DNA from: an uncultured Planctomycetaceae bacterium
GTDB taxonomy: Bacteria > Planctomycetota > Planctomycetia > Planctomycetales > Planctomycetaceae
Length of the DNA stretch: 7,098 nt
Assembly (NCBI GenBank): GCA_937952455.1
Contig: CALFYU010000428.1
Location: forward strand, 1 to 7,098
Direction: 5' to 3'
The notes under the pieces are model-generated. The model made no database searches. It had not been told where the DNA came from and saw only the letters and a program-made list of their open reading frames with translations. The translations under genes and the position numbers were made by a program. This document shows, in pieces, positions 1 through 5,308 of this stretch (positions within the stretch are counted from its first letter, which is position 1; each line of letters opens with the position of its first letter).

Positions 1-1152
1 TATCGCGGCCCGCTCAATCCAATCCGCACCAACGTCCCCGGCATGGATATCTGTGAATACATGCCGCTGCAAGCGAAGATCGCGGACAAGTTTTCGATCA
101 TCCGCTCGCTGCATCATGAGATGTCCGCCCACAACGACGGCAGCATCGAAGTGCTCACCGGCAAGACCCCCAGCGTTCCCGACCCCACGTCGCAAGCGCA
201 TTCGGAACATCCCGACTTCGGCATGGTCGCCAGTCGCGTCCGCGGTCCGCGTTCGGACGGCCTGCCGCAATACATCGGCGTGCAGCGCTCCCCCTTTATG
301 ACCAATCCTAATTATCTCGGCGCGTCGCATCGCTCGTTTGACACCGGTGATCCATCATTGCCCGATTATGCGCCGAAGAATTTGACGCTCGCTACCGGCA
401 TCGATCATCGGCGGCTGGGGGACCGCAAACATCTGCTGGGGCAATTTGATCGCTTTCACCGGCGCTATGAACATGACGAAGACGGCGTGGACGAATTCCA
501 ATCGGCCGCGTTTAACATCTTGACCAGCCGGAAAGTCGCCGACGCGTTCGACATCGCCCAGGAGGATCCGAAGTTGCGCGACCGTTACGGCCGCCATCGC
601 TGGGGGCAAAGCTGTCTGCTGGCCCGCCGTCTGGCCGAAGCCGGTGCCGCCGTGATCAACGTGGATGCGACCGCTCCGAACAGCACCACCAAGCATTTCA
701 GTTGGGACGACCACGCAGGGGCGTTTCACCTCGACTACGCCCAACGCGAACGTCTGCCGCAGATGGACCAGGCGCTGACGGCTCTCATTACCGACCTGCA
801 TGACCGGGGGCTTGATCGCGATGTGCTGGTGATTGCCTGCGGAGAATTCGGCCGCACGCCGCGGGTGACGCATGCCGCAAAAAACTTCTCCGACCAGATC
901 GGCCTGGGACGCGATCACTGGCCGGGCGCGTTCAGCGCGCTGATCGCCGGCGGCGGCCTGCGGATGGGGCAGGTCGTGGGGCAAACCAATTCCAATGCGG
1001 GATACCCGCTGCACGATCCGGTGACGCCGCAGGACCTGTTGGCGACCGTGTACCGGCATTTGGGGATCGATGCGGCGCAGCAGTTCACCAATTTCGCCGG
1101 CCGTCCGATCCCGATTCTTCCCAGCGGCGAGCCGATCAAACAGTTGATCTAG
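1..1152 (+). CDS. DUF1501 family protein, 3' part (start lies before the window)
   Basis: The frame is open from base 1 (YRGPLNPIRTNVPGMDICEY...) to a TAG stop at 1150-1152, giving 383 visible residues. The ATG at 43 is internal, because family-like sequence runs through it from the window edge. DUF1501 proteins usually have about 420-480 residues, so a Tat signal and the N-terminal GGPSH-type motif should lie just upstream. Family landmarks seen here: SCLLARRLAEAG (about 613-648), WDDHAG (703-720), CGEFGRTP (838-861) and GRDHW (907-921), followed by a glycine-rich IAGGGLRMG stretch and a C-terminal YRHLGID segment. The family falls in the alkaline-phosphatase-like clan and is massively expanded in planctomycetes; the reaction is unknown. 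It is only distantly similar to the DUF1501 at 3868-5307. A DUF1549/DUF1553 partner may sit upstream, outside the window. Family assignment is firm; function is open. Confidence 0.93.
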   Translation, partial: YRGPLNPIRTNVPGMDICEYMPLQAKIADKFSIIRSLHHEMSAHNDGSIEVLTGKTPSVPDPTSQAHSEHPDFGMVASRVRGPRSDGLPQYIGVQRSPFMTNPNYLGASHRSFDTGDPSLPDYAPKNLTLATGIDHRRLGDRKHLLGQFDRFHRRYEHDEDGVDEFQSAAFNILTSRKVADAFDIAQEDPKLRDRYGRHRWGQSCLLARRLAEAGAAVINVDATAPNSTTKHFSWDDHAGAFHLDYAQRERLPQMDQALTALITDLHDRGLDRDVLVIACGEFGRTPRVTHAAKNFSDQIGLGRDHWPGAFSALIAGGGLRMGQVVGQTNSNAGYPLHDPVTPQDLLATVYRHLGIDAAQQFTNFAGRPIPILPSGEPIKQLI

Positions 1153-1274
1153 TCGCCCGATTGCCCGGTGGTTGCAGCGTTTCTCCGCCGCAAATCCTGC
1201 CGGTTCCACACGCTCTCCCCAGTCCCCCGAACCGGTACTCGACGCACCATGTCCTGATTTTCTTAACAATTTTT

Positions 1275-1304
1275 TTGCAATCCTGGAATACGGGCGATTA
1301 TAAT
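1275..1304 (+). promoter_or_regulatory. Sigma70-like promoter for the CBS-domain gene
   Basis: A perfect TATAAT lies at 1299-1304, with TTGCAA (4 of 6 to the -35 consensus) at 1275-1280 and an 18-base spacer. The -35 box follows an A/T-rich run (1266-1276), which could act as an upstream element. Transcription would start near 1311 and leave a leader of about 100 bases before the CBS gene. It is the best promoter match on the plus strand of the window. The rest of the 1153-1411 gap holds only a 7-bp inverted repeat (1200-1206 with 1229-1235, 22-base loop) with no T-tract, so no convincing terminator is visible for the upstream DUF1501 gene. Confidence 0.6.
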
Positions 1305-1411
1305 GGGGCCGCTTCGCGGTATGTGGCGCTCAGCGTTTTGTGTAGCCCATCAACAAGCGTGATGGTTGCGGGGGTACGGGTCTAAATGTTCGGCAAAGTG
1401 GAGAACCCCAG

Positions 1412-1882
1412 ATGAAGACGCCGCAACTGGCCAAGGACATCATGGTGACCAAACTGGTCACGTTGACTCCCGACGTGGATGTGTTTGAGGCGATTGGCCT
1501 GTTGCTGAAGCACCGCATTTCGGGCGCTCCGGTGATCGATGCCCGCCGCAATTTTCTGGGGGTGTTTTCCGAAAAAAATTGCATGTCGGTGCTACTCGAA
1601 TCGGCGTATGACCAACATCCCACGACCCATCTCTATGCGTTCATGGACGTGGAGTGTCCGACGATTACCGAAGACGCGGACCTGTTGACGATCGCGCAGA
1701 TCTTTCGCGACACGCATTGCCGGCGTCTGCCGGTGATCCGCAAGTCGAAGCTGGTCGGCCAGATCAGCCGGCGAGACCTGTTGAAGGCGGCCCACGACAT
1801 GATGGCAGCCGCGCCGGACGGTGAGTCGGCATTCTTGTACCTAAGCAGCATCGCCGAACGCCACGAGGCGCCGATCGCTTAG
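1412..1882 (+). CDS. Two-CBS-domain (Bateman module) protein
   Basis: A 156-residue stand-alone CBS pair. CBS1 spans about residues 6-63 (DIMVTKLVTLTP opening, RISGAPVID at 35-43, GVFSEKN at 50-56). CBS2 spans about 76-128 (PTITEDADL at 83-91, CRRLPVI at 103-109, GQISRRDLLKA at 116-126). The paired G-x-P-V-I-D and R-x-L-P-V-I strands with a following D/N-containing helix are the classic nucleotide-binding arrangement. In this family such modules bind AMP, ATP, SAM or similar ligands in the cleft and regulate a partner. No enzymatic or membrane domain is fused, so it probably acts in the cytoplasm on an unknown partner. The ATG at 1412 is supported by GGAG at 1400-1403, 8 bases upstream. The gene is convergent with the DUF2007 gene. 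Its last codons are repeated in decayed form just downstream (1927-1966). Family call firm; ligand and partner unknown. Confidence 0.92.
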   Translation: MKTPQLAKDIMVTKLVTLTPDVDVFEAIGLLLKHRISGAPVIDARRNFLGVFSEKNCMSVLLESAYDQHPTTHLYAFMDVECPTITEDADLLTIAQIFRDTHCRRLPVIRKSKLVGQISRRDLLKAAHDMMAAAPDGESAFLYLSSIAERHEAPIA

Positions 1883-1897
1883 TTTGCTTGCCTCGTC

Positions 1898-1923
1898 GTA
1901 GCGTTCGTCGCGACGCACCCTAC
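1898..1923. repeat. Near-palindromic intergenic element (REP-like)
   Basis: A 26-base imperfect palindrome with a perfect 10-base core, CGTCGCGACG (1906-1915), flanked by arms starting GTAGCG and ending CCCTAC. The whole element matches its own reverse complement at 22 of 26 positions by hand count. It sits 15 bases after the CBS stop, in the gap between convergent genes, as short extragenic palindromes often do. It could fold in RNA from either strand and help end or stabilise transcripts, but no T-tract follows on either side, so it is not called a terminator. Whether it is dispersed through the genome cannot be seen from one copy. Confidence 0.5.
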
Positions 1924-1926
1924 ATA

Positions 1927-1966
1927 AAGCAGCATCACGGAAATTCACGGGACGCCGATTGCTTAG
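1927..1966 (+). pseudogene. Decayed duplicate of the CBS gene 3' end
   Basis: This stretch reads SSITEIHGTPIA-stop in the register matching the end of the upstream CBS protein (SSIAERHEAPIA-stop). At base level, 1927-1976 matches 1843-1892 at 39 of 50 positions with no gap, an offset of 84 bases, and similarity runs about 10 bases past both stop codons. Four of the twelve codons changed amino acid and one changed silently. A TAA and a one-base shift lie directly before the copy (around 1925-1928), and I see no CBS-like sequence further upstream in the gap, so it cannot be expressed as a gene. It is best read as the remnant of a partial tandem duplication or of a lost paralogous CBS gene. The match is direct observation; its origin is inference. 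Confidence 0.65.
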
Positions 1967-1984
1967 GTCGCTCGCCGCAACCTA

Positions 1985-2005
1985 TGCGCACTCAAAGCGT
2001 ACGCA
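1985..2005. other. Hairpin between convergent genes
   Basis: A 7-bp stem (1985-1991 with 1999-2005; one G-T wobble when read as minus-strand RNA) encloses a 7-base loop. It lies 6 bases beyond the stop of the minus-strand DUF2007 gene, where a terminator would be expected. No T-tract follows on the minus strand, so termination by this hairpin alone is doubtful. It may instead protect the 3' end of the transcript. Confidence 0.3.
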
Positions 2006-2011
2006 CCCCAG

Positions 2012-2512
2012 TCACGACTCGTCCTCGCCATCGCCGCTGACAATCCTAAATTTTTTGTGGTAGTAGGCGACAAACAACACGTACACACCCAAAAAACACC
2101 AGGTACAAATCGCCAAGAATGCGGACAATTCCCCCCGTGTCACGATGTGCACTATGCTGGAAACGAAAAGCAGCACCAGCGACGTGAACAGGATCGGCTT
2201 CATGCCTGGGGGATAGGGGCCGAGTGTAGGTTTTGATGTTCGTTGCTGGACCTCTGACTCCCATTGGGATAGCAACTCAGTTGCCCGCCCGGCATCGGCG
2301 CGCTTGACCCACAACCCGGGGGCGGTCGATTCGCCAAACGGAATCGCTCCCTTGGCAAGCGTCAAACCTTCGCCGACGATTTGAACGTCGATGTCGGCTT
2401 CCCGCAACATGCTCGCGGCTGCGTGTGCGTCAATAGAATCGCCGGCCGAATAGACTTCCACAACGTCACCGCCGGCCTCAATTATCGCAGTTGCCTGGTC
2501 GTTGTCGGACAT
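2012..2512 (-). CDS. DUF2007-like domain protein with two C-terminal membrane segments
   Basis: 166 residues. Residues about 17-88 resemble the DUF2007 ('putative signal transducing protein') fold: VVEVYSAGDSIDAHAAASML, then EADIDVQIVGEG, a PGLWV strand and a closing helix (ADAGRATELLSQWE). In this family the pattern is a ferredoxin-like domain in which a positional gain such as 'S-x-x-E-A-x-x-x-x-x-L' precedes an I-x-V-x-I-V strand; the molecular role is unknown. After a proline/glycine linker (95-105), two hydrophobic stretches (about 106-125 and 130-151) are likely transmembrane helices, followed by a basic YHKKFR and an acidic tail (GDGEDES). The soluble domain therefore probably faces the cytoplasm. 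The ATG is preceded by GAAGG about 7 bases upstream. The gene lies 86 bases after the VOC gene on the same strand and could be read from it. The domain assignment rests on pattern, not a search. Confidence 0.75.
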   Translation of the reverse strand: MSDNDQATAIIEAGGDVVEVYSAGDSIDAHAAASMLREADIDVQIVGEGLTLAKGAIPFGESTAPGLWVKRADAGRATELLSQWESEVQQRTSKPTLGPYPPGMKPILFTSLVLLFVSSIVHIVTRGELSAFLAICTWCFLGVYVLFVAYYHKKFRIVSGDGEDES

Positions 2513-2598
2513 CGGGTAGCCTTCACCAAATTCTAGACGTGTTATTGGGATTCAAATCCAATCCGACCAAAAGCGCATGATATCAGCCGTCGATCGAT

Positions 2599-3033
2599 TC
2601 ATCCCTCCGGCTGCGAGAACAACTCCACCGTGTGCCCGTCCGGGTCGACGCAGAACGTTTGCACAAACCCGTCGGGGCGCAGTTTTGGTTCGCTCCGCAG
2701 CGGAATGCCGTTTGCCTTGAGGGCCTTGGCGGCGGCATAGGCATCGTCCACCTCGAACGCAAAATGGTGTGTCCTCGTCGCTGCCGTCTGTTCACCCGGA
2801 CCCGGCAGGCCCGCAGCAGAGGACTGGTCGTGTTCCAAAATTAAATGAATCTGCGACGGACCGGCTTGGAACCAACTACCGGCAAAACTGAAATCGGGCC
2901 GCGGGACTTCGTCCATGCCCAATATGCCAACGTAGAAGTCGCGGCTGCGGTTCAAATCTTTGACGATCAACGTCACATGGTCGATGCATTTGACTTGAAT
3001 CGGCGCAGCATTAGTCTCGACGGATTGATTCAT
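2599..3033 (-). CDS. VOC (glyoxalase/dioxygenase fold) family protein
   Basis: 144 residues with the two beta-alpha-beta-beta-beta modules of the vicinal oxygen chelate fold. Module 1 opens with IDHVTLIVKDLNRSRDFYVG (17-36) and closes with SQIHLILE (60-67). Module 2 opens with HHFAFEVDD (89-97) and closes with VDPDGHTVELF (129-139). The expected metal ligands are all present: His19, His63, His90 and Glu137. It is therefore likely an active divalent-metal enzyme, in the range of glyoxalase I, fosfomycin-resistance-type or extradiol dioxygenase-like proteins; the substrate cannot be read from the sequence. The start shares one A with the stop of the DUF1805 gene (TAATG), and AGGAG inside the last codons of that gene, 8 bases before the ATG, serves as ribosome binding site. 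That points to coupled translation and a shared pathway or stoichiometry. Family firm, reaction unknown. Confidence 0.9.
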   Translation of the reverse strand: MNQSVETNAAPIQVKCIDHVTLIVKDLNRSRDFYVGILGMDEVPRPDFSFAGSWFQAGPSQIHLILEHDQSSAAGLPGPGEQTAATRTHHFAFEVDDAYAAAKALKANGIPLRSEPKLRPDGFVQTFCVDPDGHTVELFSQPEG

Positions 3034-3377
3034 TACGTTGGCTCCTGAGTGGTTTGTAGCATCAATTCGACCGCCTCTTTGCCGGTCATCCCGACAGTGA
3101 TTCCCATGTCAGCCGCCAACGGCGTCATGCCCACGATCTTCGCGTCGAACAGGTCTTCCGGTTCGACGAGCGGATTCGCGGGAGTTCCCTTGGCAATGGC
3201 GATCGCCTGGTTAAATTCGGCTGGGGTTTCCAAGTCGTAAATCCCGCAGCCGACAATTCCCGCGGCGGTGAGGATCGAACAATATTGTCCACCCCGCCAA
3301 CGATTGCTGATGCCGATCGCCGATCCGTTATTGAATTCCAACGTGCGGTGCGTTGTGCGGGGAAGAACTTCGTTCAT
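3033..3377 (-). CDS. DUF1805 (YunC-like) family protein
   Basis: 114 residues, close to the usual length of this small family. Typical landmarks are the central ILTAAGIVGCGIYDLET (about 35-51) and the C-terminal block LFDAKIVGMTPLAADMGITV followed by GMTGKEAVELM. The family is known from Bacillus YunC, has a structure but no assigned reaction, and is thought to be a soluble cytoplasmic protein. The ATG at 3375-3377 has only a weak ribosome site (GAG about 8 bases upstream), but the next downstream ATG would remove conserved sequence. It is the first gene of a two-gene cassette with the VOC protein, joined by a one-base TAATG overlap. It is separated from the cold-shock gene upstream by a strong terminator, so it should have its own promoter. 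Confidence 0.85.
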   Translation of the reverse strand: MNEVLPRTTHRTLEFNNGSAIGISNRWRGGQYCSILTAAGIVGCGIYDLETPAEFNQAIAIAKGTPANPLVEPEDLFDAKIVGMTPLAADMGITVGMTGKEAVELMLQTTQEPT

Positions 3378-3445
3378 CGTGCGATCTCGTGCCGGATGAC
3401 TTGCGGCGAGCGATTGTCGTTTGACGGATGTCTAAGCTGCCTATG

Positions 3446-3451
3446 AGTATA
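3446..3451 (-). promoter_or_regulatory. Possible -10 element for the DUF1805-VOC cassette
   Basis: The minus strand reads TATACT here, 5 of 6 to the -10 consensus, directly after the cold-shock terminator's T-tract and about 70 bases before the DUF1805 start. No convincing -35 box is found 16-18 bases upstream, where the terminator stem lies. It is offered because a promoter is needed between the terminator and DUF1805. Confidence 0.3.
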
Positions 3452-3454
3452 CAC

Positions 3455-3486
3455 AAAAAAAGAAGCCGACGAAAATCGTCGGCTTC
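3455..3486 (-). terminator. Intrinsic terminator of the cold-shock gene
   Basis: A perfect 11-bp stem (3462-3472 with 3476-3486; GAAGCCGACGA and its complement) with a 3-base loop, followed on the minus strand by seven consecutive T (3455-3461). It begins 26 bases after the cold-shock stop codon. On the plus strand no T-run follows, so it works in one direction only. It is a textbook rho-independent terminator and separates the cold-shock unit from the DUF1805-VOC cassette. Confidence 0.93.
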
Positions 3487-3511
3487 CTGGTGTGTCGTCA
3501 AACGTCCGTTA

Positions 3512-3709
3512 TTAAACCGGCTTGACGTTTTCCGCTCGCGGTCCTTTGGGCCCTTCCCCGGGGGTGTAGGAAACCCGTTGACCTTCATGGAGTTCTTCGT
3601 AGCGAACTCCTTCGAGATTCGACATGTGGAAGAACATGTCTTTGTCCGTTCCGGTGTCGATGAAACCGAAACCCTTGTCCGTCAGCCGTTTGATCGTGCC
3701 TTCAGCCAT
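3512..3709 (-). CDS. Cold-shock domain protein (CspA family)
   Basis: 65 residues, a single cold-shock domain (OB-fold) that binds single-stranded RNA or DNA and acts as an RNA chaperone in the cytoplasm. RNP1 is KGFGFI (12-17) and RNP2 is DMFFHMS (24-30). The C-terminal half keeps the G-x-x-V-S-Y and GPKGPRAENV (53-62) segments. Two departures from the E. coli CspA pattern are visible: the usual aromatic K-W-F segment of strand 1 is KRL (7-9), and RNP2 has FFH where VFVH is common. Both still leave the main stacking aromatics (Phe14, Phe16, Phe26, Phe27, His28). The ATG at 3707-3709 has AGGA 9 bases upstream. The gene has its own promoter, a 5' leader of about 70 bases and a strong terminator, so it is a monocistronic unit. 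The species role (cold induction or constitutive) cannot be told from the sequence. Confidence 0.95.
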   Translation of the reverse strand: MAEGTIKRLTDKGFGFIDTGTDKDMFFHMSNLEGVRYEELHEGQRVSYTPGEGPKGPRAENVKPV

Positions 3710-3739
3710 TCAACCAAATCCTGAAAAAAAGTGAGATTA

Positions 3740-3768
3740 CGGCGACGCCCGGAACTCAGCCGCCGGGC
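3740..3768 (-). promoter_or_regulatory. Structured leader of the cold-shock mRNA
   Basis: In minus-strand RNA, a 6-bp GC stem forms between 3768-3763 (GCCCGG) and 3752-3747 (CCGGGC) with a 10-base loop. A second stem of 7 bp with one wobble can form between 3765-3759 (CGGCGGC) and 3746-3740 (GTCGCCG). The two share bases 3763-3765 and so exclude each other. Seven T (3722-3730 region) and the ribosome site follow. Cold-shock leaders in other bacteria are known to change fold with temperature; that this one does so is inference. Confidence 0.4.
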
Positions 3769-3788
3769 AACTCCACCGCATGGCATAG

Positions 3789-3816
3789 ATTCTACCAAGC
3801 CCCCCCGTGGCGTCAA
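3789..3816 (-). promoter_or_regulatory. Sigma70-like promoter of the cold-shock gene
   Basis: On the minus strand, TTGACG (3816-3811, 5 of 6) and TAGAAT (3794-3789, 5 of 6) are separated by 16 bases, which include a run of seven G. Transcription would begin near 3782 and give a 5' leader of about 70 bases. It lies about 50 bases beyond the stop of the DUF1501 gene, in a gap with no other gene, so it fits an independent cold-shock transcription unit. Confidence 0.65.
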
Positions 3817-3867
3817 CACGCAACTGCCGTTCCGCCTGATTTCGACCGAATTGTCCAGACCGGGTGG

Positions 3868-5307
3868 TCAGGTCAGGATGTCCTTAACGACATGGCCGTG
3901 AATGTCTGTCAAGCGAAAGTCGCGGCCTTGGTAGCGATAGGTCAGCCGCTTGTGGTCGATGCCCAACAGGTGCAGCATGGTGGCGTGCAAGTCATTGACG
4001 TGTACGACGTTATCAACCGCGTTATAGCCCAATTCATCAGTCGCGCCGTAAGTCACGCCGCCCCGCACACCCCCTCCGGCCATCCACATCGAAAACCCGC
4101 GGATATGGTGGTCGCGGCCCGGGTTCTTGCCCTTTCCCTGAAACATCGGCGTCCGCCCGAATTCGCCCCCCCAGATCACCAGGGTGTCGTCCAGCATCCC
4201 CCGCTGTTTCAAATCGGTCAGCAGCGCCGCCGTCGGTTTATCGGTCAGACCGCAGCAGGTATTCATATACGAGACCAAATCGCCGTGATGGTCCCAACCC
4301 CGATGGTAGACATGAATGAACCGCACGCCCCGTTCCGCCAGCCGCCGCGCTAACAAACAGTTCGCAGCGTAAGAACCATCCGCTCCCTTGGTGCCGTACA
4401 TCTCCAGCGTGCTTTGCGTCTCGCCCGAGAGGTCCATCAACTCCGGCACGCTGGTTTGCATGCGGAAGGCCAATTCATATTGGCCGATACGGGTGGCGAT
4501 CTCCGGGTTATCGACCGATTCGTTGCGGACGCGGTTGAGCGCGTTGATCGTTTCCACGACATCCTGTTGCCGATCCCGCGGATATCCCGCGGGGCTATTT
4601 ACGTAATGCACCGCATCGCCGCCTGAGCGGAACTCGACCCCTTGAAAGCGGCTCGGCAAAAATCCGCTGTGCCATTGGCGCGACGAGATCGGTTGCGGAT
4701 TGCGCCCCCCTTCGGAGGTGAGAACCACAAAGCCGGGCAGATCGGCTGATTCACTGCCCAGGCCGTAATTGATCCAGGCTCCCATACTGGGCCGGCCCGA
4801 GATCGACGTGCCGGTGTTCATCACGGTGTGCGCCGGATCATGGTTGATTTGATCGGTCCGCATCGAACGAATGATGCACAAGTCATCTGCCAGCTTGGCG
4901 ATGTGCGGGAGAAAGTCGCTGATCTCCTGGCCCGATTTGCCATGCTTGGCAAAACCGATCAGCGGGCCTTGGCACTTCAGTGTTTGTCCCTGAAGCTGCG
5001 CAATCGGTTGTCCGGCCGTGAACTCCGCCGGCATCGGCTGCCCGTCCATCTCGGCCAACTTGGGTTTGTAGTCGAACGTCTCCAAGTGCGACGGTCCGCC
5101 CGCCATGCAGAGAAAAATAACGCGTTTTGCTTTAGCGGGAACGTGTAGCGGATTCACAACGCCGAATGATGGATCGTCACCGGCGACGGCGGCTGTGTCG
5201 GCGTTCAGCATCGTCGCCAGCGCAGTTGCGCCCAGTCCCAGGGACGAATGTTGCAGGAACGTCCGCCGCGAAAACTCCGCCGCCTGATGTTCAAAAAACT
5301 GCGTCAC
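3868..5307 (-). CDS. DUF1501 family protein with Tat signal
   Basis: 479 residues, full length for the family. The N-terminus carries a twin-arginine signal: S-R-R-T-F-L (13-18), a hydrophobic stretch (about 22-34) and a possible AVA cleavage site at 40-42, so the folded protein is likely exported. Family landmarks: CMAGGPSHLETFD (67-79), SCLLARRLAERG, GWDHHGDL, GGEFGRTP (380-387), GRDHHIRGF, a glycine-rich MAGGGVRGG and a C-terminal LLGIDHKRL. DUF1501 belongs to the alkaline-phosphatase-like clan; the reaction is not established. The start is GTG at 5305-5307, with GAGGA 6 bases upstream (5314-5318). An ATG start further in would cut into the twin-arginine signal. The start lies one base after the stop of the DUF1549/DUF1553 gene, so the two are co-transcribed and probably coupled, a pairing that recurs across planctomycete genomes. 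Confidence 0.95.
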   Translation of the reverse strand: MTQFFEHQAAEFSRRTFLQHSSLGLGATALATMLNADTAAVAGDDPSFGVVNPLHVPAKAKRVIFLCMAGGPSHLETFDYKPKLAEMDGQPMPAEFTAGQPIAQLQGQTLKCQGPLIGFAKHGKSGQEISDFLPHIAKLADDLCIIRSMRTDQINHDPAHTVMNTGTSISGRPSMGAWINYGLGSESADLPGFVVLTSEGGRNPQPISSRQWHSGFLPSRFQGVEFRSGGDAVHYVNSPAGYPRDRQQDVVETINALNRVRNESVDNPEIATRIGQYELAFRMQTSVPELMDLSGETQSTLEMYGTKGADGSYAANCLLARRLAERGVRFIHVYHRGWDHHGDLVSYMNTCCGLTDKPTAALLTDLKQRGMLDDTLVIWGGEFGRTPMFQGKGKNPGRDHHIRGFSMWMAGGGVRGGVTYGATDELGYNAVDNVVHVNDLHATMLHLLGIDHKRLTYRYQGRDFRLTDIHGHVVKDILT

Positions 5308-5308
5308 G

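Noticed and set aside
1200..1235. Inverted repeat CCGGTTC/GAACCGG as terminator of the first DUF1501 gene
   Set aside because: The stem is only 7 bp, the loop is 22 bases, and no T-tract follows.
355..1269. Long minus-strand open frame (304 codons) opposite the first DUF1501 gene
   Set aside because: It is antisense to a gene with clear family motifs, is arginine-rich with no recognisable domain, and is expected from GC-rich coding sequence.
1161..1385. Small plus-strand open frame in the gap before the CBS gene
   Set aside because: It spans the inferred promoter, has proline/serine-rich composition without conservation cues, and lacks a convincing ribosome site.
1572..1578. Run of seven A in the CBS gene as a programmed slippage site
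   Set aside because: The zero frame continues into an intact second CBS domain, and neither shifted frame gives a plausible product; simple coding of Glu-Lys-Asn explains it.
2540..2565. Small hairpin-like ATTGG/CCAAT repeat between the VOC and DUF2007 genes
   Set aside because: The stem is short and bulged with a 2-base loop and no T-tract, so it is too weak to call a terminator or regulatory element.
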